Below are positions 11,400 through 20,644 of a stretch of DNA of 64,000 nt, in pieces. The notes beneath the pieces are model-generated. The model was not told the DNA's origin and made no database searches. It worked only from the letters and a program-made list of their open reading frames with translations. The translations under genes were made by a program, and so were the position numbers. Numbering within the stretch: the first letter of the stretch is position 1; every line of letters begins with the position of its first letter. Origin of the DNA: Henckelia pumila (lineage: Eukaryota; Streptophyta; Magnoliopsida; Lamiales; Gesneriaceae); contig NC_133122.1 in assembly GCF_033568475.1 (NCBI RefSeq), positions 15,628,763-15,692,762 of the forward strand, written 5' to 3'.

Positions 11400-11771
11400 T
11401 CAGCTCTCACTCCCTTCCGGATGAAAGCGTACTAATCTCTGATAGCAGTCCACTGAAGCTCGATAGGTAGTCAACATGTCTATCCCCAGAATACAATCGA
11501 AATCGTCCATCGCAAGGACCATGAGATTCGCCAACAGAATGTTCCCCTCGAACTCTAAAGGGCAACCCATCACTAGACGCTTAGCCAAAGCAGATTGGCC
11601 TGTCGGAGTAGAAACAGACATCATTACGTCTAGTGCAATGCATGGTAACTTATGCCTCTTAACAAAACGTGCAGAAATGAAGAAATGAGATGCACCAGTG
11701 TCAATAAGTACAAGAGCAGGTATACCATAAAGCAGAAATATACCTGCGATGACTTTCTCATTCTCCTCCAC
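11400..11771 (-). pseudogene. Aspartic protease part (degenerate pol)
   Basis: The retropepsin active site is present as LIDTGASHFFIS, followed by a second hydrophobic block (LIVLAMDDFDCILGIDML-like) typical of gypsy proteases. Stop codons flank it at 11772-11774 (TAG) and 11397-11399 (TGA). There is no ATG at the upstream edge, as expected for part of a polyprotein. Confidence 0.85.
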
Positions 11772-11774
11772 TGC

Positions 11775-12782
11775 CTAATCATGTCTCAAGGAAAACACCT
11801 GGCCAGAAGCTCGAGGCCTCAAATGAGAACTCCCAGCAGGCTGTCCCTGCGACCTCTGCTGAACGGTGGCCTGAGAACCAGATCCTGAACCAGAACCAGA
11901 ACCGCCTCCCCCAGATAATGGATAATCCCTCCGGATATGACCCACCTCGCCGCAACGAAAACAAGCTCCAGAAGCTCTACGGCACTTGTCGTATGGATGG
12001 TTCTTCCCACAGTTATCACACTTGTCCTTCCTACCGAAACAGACAACCCCAGCAGAGCAAGAGGAAGAAGAAGTAGATCCAAACTTCTTGAAAGATTGGG
12101 CACGGGGACCCAAAGAACTAGCAGGTCTCGACTGAGAGAAAGACATGTTCCGCCGAATGCTGTCCTCCGCCTGGTGACAACGGCTCACCAAACCCTCGTA
12201 GGACATGTCGTCGCCAACCACCACACGGTCATGGATCTCAGGGTTAAGGCCCTGAAGGAACATGTTATACTTCATATGGGATCTGTCAGCAATTTCCGGA
12301 CAATAAGATAACAGATCGAGAAACTTCTGCTAATACTCCTCGATACTCATGGCTCCCTGACGCAGACTCAGAAGCTCGCCTGCCTTTGCCTGTCGGAGAG
12401 CAGGAGGGAAATACATCTTATAGAAAGCTGTACGAAACTCGGCCCAGGTGGCCACTCCTCTAGCCGAAACCAAAGGTGCAGAAGTGATCCTCCACCACCT
12501 GCGGGCACGTCCCTCTAGAAGATAGCCCAGTGTCTCCATCTTCTGATCCTCGGTGGAGTGCAATGTCTGAAAGGTCGTCTCCATGCGTTCCAACCAGTTT
12601 TCAGCTTCCTCCGGAGGCTCACCTCCAACTAAGGGCTTAGGACCCATAGCTAAGAATCGACGCACAGTGAAACGCTCGTCGTCATGATGACGATGACGTC
12701 GTTATCGACGACGCTCTCGGTCGGCATCGCCCCAACAACCGCCTCCACTTCCGTGGCTACTCTCATCATCGTAGTTTTCCAT
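11775..12782 (-). pseudogene. gag region (degenerate)
   Basis: A plausible start ATG is at 12780-12782, 66 bases downstream of the 5' LTR. Two stops interrupt the frame: TAA at 12702-12704 and TAG at 12327-12329. Between them the retrotransposon gag core is recognisable (NWLERMETTFQTL, RWWRITSAPL, FRTAFYKMYFP). A zinc knuckle region follows, with CDNCGKNHPYDKC and then CFRCGEVGHIRRDYP. The second knuckle should be C-X2-C-X4-H-X4-C, but its last cysteine is a tyrosine, so nucleic-acid binding would be impaired even without the stops. A Gly/Ser-rich linker leads into the protease. Confidence 0.88.
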
Positions 12783-12831
12783 CTACAAAAATACCTCATG
12801 ATGAGACTAAATCCCAAGAATACTTTTGCAT

Positions 12832-12843
12832 GCTCTGATACCA
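12832..12843 (-). promoter_or_regulatory. Primer-binding site, tRNA-iMet type
   Basis: On the element's strand the sequence TGGTATCAGAGC lies four bases after the 5' LTR end. It is complementary to the 3' end of plant initiator methionine tRNA, the usual primer for many plant LTR retrotransposons. Confidence 0.92.
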
Positions 12844-12847
12844 TAAA

Positions 12848-14235
12848 TGTAGTGACCCTTGCCTGGATCACCTACTAAACAGAACTTAGGCATGCAATTA
12901 ACTTAATTAAACAGATATCAGAATAAACTTGCGGAAACCATAAACAAATACAATCCCAAGGAAAGGAATCTGTAATTTATCCAAATATTATACAACCAAA
13001 TCGAATAGCTGTATCATCCCAAAACAACAGAAATAAAACCTAGACGAAGCTCCAGCTGGCCAACCACTGTCTAGCCCCTCTTGGATCCACCCGCCTCGTC
13101 CAATCGCAAATCTGCCCCATGGAATAGGATGTCCAGAACATAGAGTACGAGACGTGAGCATAAAACGCTCAGTACGAGAGTATGAGTATACATGCATGCA
13201 AAGTGAACTCCCTATAAACTCGAGGTCAAGGATCAGATAACAGAGACAGACCGGGCCCTGGTATGTAGCACGCTATGCTGTCGCTTCAGGAGGTGGCTCC
13301 CATACCATAATATCAGTGGATATGCCGGACCCAAATCGATGGAAGTCCAACCACTGACAGGATAGGGAAAAACCCTACTAACAGACATCTCGAAGGAGAT
13401 AGCTCAGTATGCAAATGAATGCAGCATAAATCAATGACATATAAACCATGCAGTCACATAATACATGCATACTCAGTCAGGATATCTCGAACAATACTTC
13501 CGTACCTTAAATACTAGGCAAGTGCTATCAGCCCTAGGTCCACTCCTATAATCCGTGCTACACTGCCAAATGATACTACTATCATTATAGCGCTCTAAAA
13601 GCCTTAACTAAGCTAAAGCATACTCCTAAATATTTTTAGGAAGCAAAAGCTATACCTTCGTCCGTCGTTAGCCCTTTGCTATCGATTGCCTCAAAACTAG
13701 GCCACAGCTCTGCTACGACGCCTGGATCGCTATGCCACTTCCGGATTCCCGATGGGACGCCTAGAATTCCCTAGATCTGAGTTAGAAGGCTAAGGAATCG
13801 AGAGAGAAGAGGTGATTGGTGCGTCTAAATCTGAATCTCGGCCCTCCTATTTATAGACGGAGTTCGGATCGTCCGAACTGGACTTCGGAGCGTCCGAACA
13901 CGATCGGACTGTCCAATCTCGACTTCGGATCGTCCGAACCCAATAATACGTCATTGCTTACGTCAGCACAATGACTTCATCCATGACGACTGTCGGCAGC
14001 ACGTTCGGAGCGTCCGAACCACTCTTCGGATCGTTCGAACTCTGACTTCGGACCGTCTGAACCTGGACTTCGGAGCCTCCGAACTCGATTACCCTCAAAT
14101 CATTTCAAGTGTTCTGAATCCAATTCCGGACTCCGTTAACCCATTAAGAGTTCCCTTAATTATGTTTACTCTTAACTAGTAGGATTAATGAATTGATTAA
14201 CACTTAATCACTAATTTCGGGTACGGGCTACTACA
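12848..14235 (-). repeat. 5' LTR of the gypsy element
   Basis: This 1388-bp partner of 6842-8230 has the same TG..CA ends, a TATA box at 13848-13855 (minus strand) and the same U3 palindrome array at about 13861-14084. About 34 of the roughly 39 substitutions I counted between the LTRs are transitions, several at CpG within the palindromes. That pattern fits deamination of methylated cytosines. Confidence 0.92.
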
Positions 14236-14837
14236 CAAAATCTAAGAGCAAATTAAGGAGACTTGTCGACACCTTAACGGATACTTTCTAAAGGCTATAA
14301 ATACAAGAAGAGAAGAAAAGAAGAAACAGAGGTTAAGAAGCGTAAGAAAAATAGAGCTACAGAAAGAGAAGAGAATACACGATCAAAAATATCGAGTTGT
14401 AAGATTATATCAGATCAGTTGAGTGTTCTGTAAAACACTACCTTTGTAACAAAAAACAGACAAGGGCTGTATTCTTGAGTGTCTAGGAGTTTTGAGATTA
14501 GGCAGCAGTGTAAGTCCAATCTTGGATCGGATCTGTGCAAATTGCTTGTATAAGATCAAAGTCTTCTAGAAGAGAGTGAATCCTTCCGAGGTGGAAGAAG
14601 GGGTGACGTAGGAGATTGAGCTCCGAACATCCAGAAACAAGTTTTTGTGTTATTTCTTATCTGTCAAACACATTCACTCACCTCACGAATTCAACCAAGC
14701 CATTTGATCTGTGTTCGATCTGTTAGTCAATCTCTTCCGCACTGATTGATTAACATAGACACACGAGAAAGACAAGAGTTCATTTACTAACCCATCTGAA
14801 CTCCATACAGTTGAGAAAGACATTTTCGATCCTAACA

Positions 14838-16769
14838 TATATAATAAAATAATATTTTTCTCTATCATATTTTAGTATTAAAAACTTATATATTTTATAT
14901 AACTAAATTATAAATCAATAACTAAAAAACACAAATATTTTATTATAAAAATATATTTTTATCTATATTTAAATTAAAACAAACGTTTTAAAGCTACGAA
15001 ACTTACCAGAAATATTTAATCAAGAACAAAAATTTTTGGTTACCAGAATCACACGAATCGTGACAACGATTGAGATTTTTCATGTGCAGTTGTATTTGTG
15101 CTCTGATTGCCATTCTTGCTCATTTTTCTCCCTGGAGATTTCTCTTTTCATGATCTACGCGATCATTATCAGAATTTTAAAAATTAAAATGGATATTATG
15201 CTTGTTATGATGTTGGCAACCCATTCATAACATCAGAGTCCATTGACATATATTTATTTTATTTTATTTATAATATATTAAAATATTTTTTTAATTGTAT
15301 AATTATTTATTTATTGAGTTATAATTTTATTAATATATAATTATAATATCTTAATATCAATAAAAAATAATAATATTATTTTATTATATATTTAGAAATA
15401 TTTTTAATATATATTATATTCGAGTATATATTTATCTATTCAATATATCTGTACTAATTAATCATTATAGTTTAATTTAAATAATATGATACTTATTTAT
15501 AATAAAAATTTTAAATAAATATAACATTTCTAAAAAATTTTAATCAATAAAATAATCACGAAAATAAAAAATTTCCCGTGATTGAATTAAAAAAAAATTG
15601 GACTACAAACAATTATTTAAGTTAAGAGTAAACTTGACTCGAATTTTGTATCATTATCAATGAGATATTCATAATGGTTCATTTACTAATTTTTAAATTT
15701 ATCGATAGTCCGTGTACTAAATTATTTTTTTACTTAATATTGTAATATGACATTTGCACACATAAACACTGAAACAATTTATCCATCCCGACTTTTTCAA
15801 CCAAAAGACCGATAGTACAGGAGGTGTAGCAAGTTAATTCGTTAATAGAATTCGAGAAAATTAAAAACCCCCAAAACTAGGAATTTTCGGCATGTTTCAT
15901 GCTCAGCAGGAGATAAAAAATTTCATGCATGAAACTATTGTTTAGATGAATAATACCCACACTTTATTTATCTAATCTAATATGAATAAATAGAGATCAA
16001 ATAACATATCTCATAATCATTCATTAATGTGCGTGCGTGTACACGTACGAGTAACGTTACGTACGTATATCAATAATCAAGTGTGTGTGTGTGAATTGTG
16101 CATCCAACAGTTGAGTGACATCTCATGGTGGGAACATTGGTTGGGCACGGTAGGTTGGCAACATAGCAAAACATTATATATATATATATATAAAATGTGT
16201 AGGAATTAAAATCTTTTTTTAAAAAAAAATAAATTGGACGTCCATTTCAAATTGCCACCTTTATTTGTCAGCACAAGATTAATGATTCATAAGGTCATTA
16301 TCAATTTATAACGACTTAACTAATTAATCACTAGTGTTACTTACATATATGCACGTATGCAATTAAAACGTTTTTTTTCTGGGTTATATTTGAAGTTTTT
16401 ATTTTTATAATACTATATCATGTGACAAAATTTTACCTTTCGAATTATGGTATATCACATAAATTTTTATTAAAATATGAAAAACTCACATCATCTTACT
16501 ATGTTATTAAAAATATAAGAGCACCACGTAATAACCGAATTAACATTAATTTGATGAAGCAAAAGAATAAATATCTAAAATGCCCCTAAAAAGCAAAAAC
16601 AAAAACAAACAAACAAAAATCTTTATTTCTATTTTAATTTCATTTGTCAATGATTTTCTCCATTTTTTTGCCTTCATTTTATTTTCAAATTTAAATTGAT
16701 TTAAAACAAAAAATTAATATTATATTTATAATATTATTAATAATAATAATAATATTCATATTTTAATCA
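14838..16769. other. AT-rich intergenic DNA, no gene seen
   Basis: No family-like reading frame is present. The sequence is very AT-rich (notably 15240-15560), with a short (TA)n run near 16170. Nothing else is supported. Confidence 0.55.
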
Positions 16770-16815
16770 CACACGCAACGCGTGTGCAAACACGATACGA
16801 CAGGACTATAGCTAG
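16770..16815 (+). mobile_element. Possible Helitron 3' end
   Basis: A perfect 7-bp stem with a 3-base loop (CACACGC-AAC-GCGTGTG, 16770-16786) is followed 25 bases later by CTAG at 16812-16815 and then T. Helitrons end in a short GC-rich hairpin followed by CTRR before a T. The spacing is longer than the usual 10-12 bases, so the call is weak. The element body would lie to the left; its 5' end was not found. Confidence 0.3.
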
Positions 16816-16823
16816 TTTGAATG

Positions 16824-17994
16824 ATGTTGGGATATGTTAGTGATTATATATGGTCTATTGATCGATCCATAGATCTCGCGAGATCAAGTAAAGTGTTTCC
16901 TAATACGGTTGAGTTCAACCTAACTTAAGGATTTTATCTCAATCCTAATACATGGTTAGCCCGAGTTCTCCTCCATTCCCACGTTGGTCTTTAATGGTTT
17001 TAACTTCATAAATTCATCATTAATATAGTTCGTTCGCATTCACATGAAACTGATTTTGAGAAAATAAATTTATTAGAATTGTTTATAGTTTAATGAATCA
17101 ATTTCACTTTAATTTGTTGGATGAATCCGTTAAATTTGGTTTAAATAATCATTTTACTCTTAATTATAATAATATTGTTATAAAAAATGATTTTTTTTTA
17201 AAAAAAATCATTTATACCTTGCATGAGTGGATGATAGTATTAAATCATCTCTCACCATACACTATCAAATAATGAATCGTGATATATGGATGGTTCTTCA
17301 GTAGTTCAGTTAAGAAAGTTGTAGATCGATGGAGACGTTAAATGCCGATATAGTAACACTTGATATTGATGTGTGCGCAATATATTGAAATGAATATTTT
17401 ATTTCTTAAAATTTCATAATTTTAAAAAAAATTTAAGGAAACATGTTCAAGAAGGATTCGTGTGCTATTTAAGGAGATAGGCGTGCACAAGAAAAATACA
17501 CTGACCGAAAAATAGAGAGAGATCGTGAGATTTCTCTAACAGCTTCATGTACGTACATTGAGAGAAGAACTGAAGCTTGTATCTTTAAAGAACTGAAGCT
17601 TGTATCGAAGAGTGTTTTCGTCTCTACAAGTTTTTGGCATCAAGATTTTCAACTCCTTACTCTAATTTATTTATTCTATCTTGCATAGAATTTTTAGGAG
17701 TTATTTTTATGGTTTATTTTTTCACTTGTTACGAGAAAATTTATTTGACAATAATCACTAGTTTTAGGGTTTGTAAAACTCTTTAATTCGTTTCTAGTGA
17801 AAGTTTTGCCCTGAGGCGCTGCAAGAGTATTTTATACTCTTGCTTATTTATCTGAGTCTATTTATTTGGTTGCTTGTTTATTTTATTCACGCTTAAATTA
17901 TATTTCGTTGCAAATTACTCAAGATGTTATTGTAGGTATTGTCAACACCTTGTGAACACCTCAAAATGTTTATGTGCAACCCTCATTCCCTTAC

Positions 17995-17999
<5 letters not shown>
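16824..17999. other. Unassigned segment, possibly LTR-derived
   Basis: No protein-coding frame is recognisable. The segment has the look of a retrotransposon leader: GCCCTGAGGCGCTGCAAGAG, then T-rich sequence with TACTCTTGC. An 18-base direct repeat (AGAACTGAAGCTTGTATC) occurs at about 17566 and 17588. No matching LTR pair or target duplication was found. Confidence 0.3.
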
Positions 18000-18039
<40 letters not shown>

Positions 18040-18183
18040 GAGATCTTTTATGATGCCCAACAATATATGCCCACTTCATGCCCACCATGTACAATAGATG
18101 AGTTGACCGGTACAATAGATGAGTTGACTTGTACATGGTGGACATGAAGTGAGCATATAGTGTTGGGCACCATAAAAGAACTC
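18040..18183. mobile_element. (TA)n-embedded hairpin element, copy H2
   Basis: This 144-bp near-palindrome has the same length as H1 (4008-4151) and is closely similar along its whole length. The arms carry TGATGCCCAACAATATATGC and GCATATAGTGTTGGGCACCA. The asymmetric centre has two GATGAGTTGAC copies. It is flanked by long (TA)n tracts on both sides. Confidence 0.75.
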
Positions 18184-18239
18184 AATATATATATATATAT
18201 ATATATTCATATACATATATACATATACATATATATATA

Positions 18240-18383
18240 GAGTTTCTTTCAAGTGCCCACCTACCATGCCCACCAATGATGTGGCACTATTCTATTGGAT
18301 GTGATAAAGATGTGATAAATTGTAGGTCCAATAGAATAGTGCCACATCATTGGTGGGCATGATAGGTGGGCACTTGAAAGAAA

Positions 18384-18386
<3 letters not shown>
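18240..18386. mobile_element. (TA)n-embedded hairpin element, copy H3 (variant)
   Basis: This 147-bp hairpin has a GAGTTTCTTTCAAGTGCCCA left arm matched by TGGGCACTTGAAAGAAACTC on the right. The arms pair almost perfectly for about 60 bases (AATGATGTGGCACTATTCTA and its complement), around a short loop with two GATGTGATAAA copies. The interior differs from H1, H2 and H4. The GAG..CTC ends, overall size, TGCCCA motifs and (TA)n flanks are shared. It sits about 56 bp from H2. Confidence 0.72.
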
Positions 18387-18447
<61 letters not shown>

Positions 18448-18459
18448 AGAGAGAGAGAG

Positions 18460-18490
<31 letters not shown>
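18387..18490. repeat. (TA)n then (GA)n microsatellites
   Basis: A (TA)n tract runs from 18387 to about 18447. It changes directly into a GA-rich tract at about 18448-18490. Confidence 0.9.
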
Positions 18491-18780
18491 TTAGTGTAGG
18501 GGCCCAACTCGCTAGATGAGGAGCGGAGCGAGGGCTGACTTGGATATGAGGTCGGCCCCAGTCTGGGGTATAAGTCCGAGGAGGAGCCTGATTCATAGGT
18601 GTTGGAGGCCAGGGACGACTCGGGTGCTCGGGATCTGTGACCAAGAGTAGAGTAAGAGGAAGAAAGGTGTAGTGGGACTTGAGAAGCAGTTGGAGGGAAA
18701 GGAAGTGTATGGGGCATGACGGAGCCGAGACCGAGGAAAGTGATGTTAAGGCGGTACTGAGATATTAATCAAAGATCTTG
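18491..18780 (-). other. G+C-rich fragment of unknown origin
   Basis: This stretch is much richer in G+C than its surroundings. Read on the minus strand it gives an open, Ser/Pro-rich peptide (for example PTASQVPLHLSSSYSTLGHR) that runs without a stop until it enters the GA/TA repeats. The composition looks like captured coding or leader sequence, but I recognise no protein family. It may be a gene fragment carried by a transposon. Confidence 0.3.
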
Positions 18781-19430
18781 TTTTTTTTTATCAAGATATC
18801 TCTGTATCTTTTATAAACAAAGATCTTTGATAAGAAGGAAAATTTGAATTCAACTAAAAATCAAATTTTCTTGGTTCCCATATTACTCTTGGACCATGCA
18901 TGTTTGGTATGTGGGATTGAGGTGTGAATAGAATGAACATTCTCATCTTATTCTTTATACACATGCTTGGTTTAACATTAGAATGAGAATGTTCATTTCC
19001 ATTGAAATATAGGAATTAATAGACATTTCATATATTTCTATATATCATTCACATCTCCTATAAAAATCTTTCCATATTTAATTTTTTTAAAACTATTAGT
19101 AACCTATGTAATAATAATAATAATAACAATTTATTATAATATATATTGATAAATAATTATATAATTATTTTATTATTATATAATGAATAATAAGTATTGA
19201 ATATTAATTATCAGTATTATGATTTATTTATTTATTATTATTTATAAATTATTAATAAAAATATTATTATAATTATTTATTTTATTATTATTATAAAAAT
19301 ATTATTATAGTTATTTATTATTATTATTATTATAATAAAATAATTGTAATAATCATCAAAATATAGGTTAGATTAGTTAAACTAAATTATAATAATTTTA
19401 TAATAATTAATATATCAACAATAGTTATTA

Positions 19431-19460
19431 CTAGCCACCGGATCACATGCGTTGCATATG
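19431..19460 (-). mobile_element. Possible Helitron 3' end, minus orientation
   Basis: On the minus strand a hairpin (CATATGC-AAC-GCATGTG, one mismatch in 7) is followed after 9 bases by CTAG and then T. This fits the Helitron 3' terminus (hairpin, about 10 bases, CTRR, insertion before T). The loop and the core ..GCAACGC.. resemble the candidate at 16770-16815. The body would lie to the right; the 5' end is not identified. Confidence 0.42.
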
Positions 19461-19624
19461 GGTAAAGTTTATATTTTTTTTAGTTAAAAATGTATACTAT
19501 TTTAAAATATCAAGGGTATTTATGTCATTTTAAAAAATGATATTTATGTCTACATACATTTATGACTAAAAGTAGTTATTTTAAGGGAAGAATGCATTAT
19601 AAGATATATAGTAAGATTTTTATT

Positions 19625-19627
<3 letters not shown>

Positions 19628-19691
<64 letters not shown>
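19628..19691. repeat. (ATA)n microsatellite
   Basis: About 21 tandem ATA/AAT triplets. The open frame across it that encodes poly-isoleucine is an artefact of the repeat. Confidence 0.95.
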
Positions 19692-19692
<1 letters not shown>

Positions 19693-20107
19693 GCGTTTGA
19701 ATAGCTATTATTTTGTTATTGTAGCTAAAAATGATTTGATTATATAAAATAATTTCATTTCATTCATTTTTATTTTTTCTAGTATTAATAATTGAAATGG
19801 AATATAAGTATAACTATCATTCCATTCATATTCTTATTTCATTACAAATTTCATTTCATTATTATCTTATTCTTCATTTTCAACGTACCAATCATCCCCT
19901 TGAGTTATTCTCTTTTATGAGCCTATTCTGACATGAACGTCAGAGTGATCACGCCGAAAAACTCTTTCGATGCCCAGTGATGATTTTTTTCTCTGTGCAG
20001 ATAACCGACCCTTGCATAGGGAAGATTTGGCGGGAAGAAGTTATCACGTCTACTCAAATTTTTTCGTTATTAAGAATATATATCTATATATATATATATA
20101 TATATAT

Positions 20108-20250
20108 GAGTTTTGTTATGCTGCCCAACAACTATGCTCAACTCCGTGCCCACCATGTATAAGTCAACTTATTTATTGTACTGGTCAACTCATTTATTAT
20201 ACATGGTGGGCACGGAGTTGGACATAGTTGTTGGGCAGCATAATAAAACT
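20108..20250. mobile_element. (TA)n-embedded hairpin element, copy H4
   Basis: A 143-bp hairpin with arms TATGCTGCCCAACAACTATG and CATAGTTGTTGGGCAGCATA. The centre carries TTATTTATTGTACTGGTCAA. It keeps the plan of H1 and H2, including ATGGTGGGCA in the right arm, but is diverged. (TA)n tracts border both sides; the right-hand tract also borders H5. Confidence 0.72.
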
Positions 20251-20264
20251 ATATATATATATAC

Positions 20265-20608
20265 AGTTTTGATCCCCCGTACCCTAGCGTGCGGGGGATC
20301 CATGTGCACCCGTGCTCAAAACAACTCCGATTGCCTTGAAATTTTTACGGTAGGATCATCTCGAAAATGCGAATCCAAAGACGTATCATATGATACAAAT
20401 TTCAATCTCGGTGATCGGAATCGTGAAGATGGTCGGAAATTATAGATTACACCCAATTTTCAGCCATATTCACGATTTCGGTCACCGAAATTGAAATTTG
20501 TATCATATATTACATCTTTGGATATATACGTATTTTCGAGACGATTCTATACCGTGAAAATTTCAAGACAACCGGAGTTGTTTTGGGCACGGATGCACAT
20601 GGGATCAA

Positions 20609-20612
<4 letters not shown>
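20265..20612. mobile_element. (TA)n-embedded hairpin element, H5 (348 bp)
   Basis: The left end AGTTTTGATCCCCCGTACCC is matched by GGGATCAAAACT on the right, with TA tracts on both sides. The arms pair over most of their length: CAAAACAACTCCG with CGGAGTTGTTTTG, CCTTGAAATTTTTACGGTA with TACCGTGAAAATTTCAAGAC, and ATGATACAAATTTCAATCTC with GAAATTGAAATTTGTATCAT. A different family from H1-H4, but it uses the same kind of target. No coding capacity. Confidence 0.72.

Positions 20613-20644
<32 letters not shown>

Larger units (their letters stand above)
6842..14235 (-). mobile_element. Ty3/gypsy LTR retrotransposon (chromovirus-like), non-functional
   Basis: This 7394-bp element has two LTRs (6842-8230 and 12848-14235) that differ at about 40 positions by eye, or about 3%. 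It keeps a tRNA-iMet primer-binding site and a polypurine tract. One minus-strand gag-pol frame runs from an ATG at 12780-12782 to a stop at 8364. The flanking 5-mers are CAAGA (6837-6841) and CAAAA (14236-14240), a nearly matching target duplication. Domain order is gag, protease, reverse transcriptase, RNase H, integrase, which is the Ty3/gypsy order. A short chromodomain-like tail ends the integrase, suggesting a chromovirus such as Tekay/Del. The frame is broken by six nonsense codons and no frameshift, so it cannot make a full polyprotein. Confidence 0.93.
6501..14837 (+). mobile_element. Solo LTR disrupted by a nested gypsy element
   Basis: The outer borders are TGTTA at 6501 and TAACA at 14837, flanked by the 5-bp direct repeat TATAT (6496-6500 and 14838-14842). 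Removing the nested element (6842-14235 plus a 5-bp duplication) leaves an LTR of about 940 bp. On the plus strand a TATAAATA box lies at 14296-14303, followed by A/G-rich, transcript-like sequence, so the LTR is probably plus-oriented. No internal region or second LTR is present, which fits unequal recombination to a solo LTR. The TGTTA..TAACA ends suggest a Ty1/copia family, but that is inference. The TATAT duplication is low in complexity; the matching termini are the stronger evidence. Confidence 0.7.

Noticed and set aside
12650-12871. Separate small gene upstream of gag
   Set aside because: It lies in another frame across the primer-binding site and the gag start and has no family features.
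16824-17946. Solo LTR running from TGTTGGG to GTCAACA
   Set aside because: The ends look LTR-like, but the flanking 5-mers do not match and no partner LTR is present, so I kept it only as an unassigned segment.
18240-18386. microRNA precursor
   Set aside because: It is a near-perfect hairpin, but it is bordered by TA tracts and shares size and ends with other elements, so a transposable hairpin explains it better.
19562-19747. Poly-isoleucine open frame
   Set aside because: A product of the (ATA)n microsatellite.
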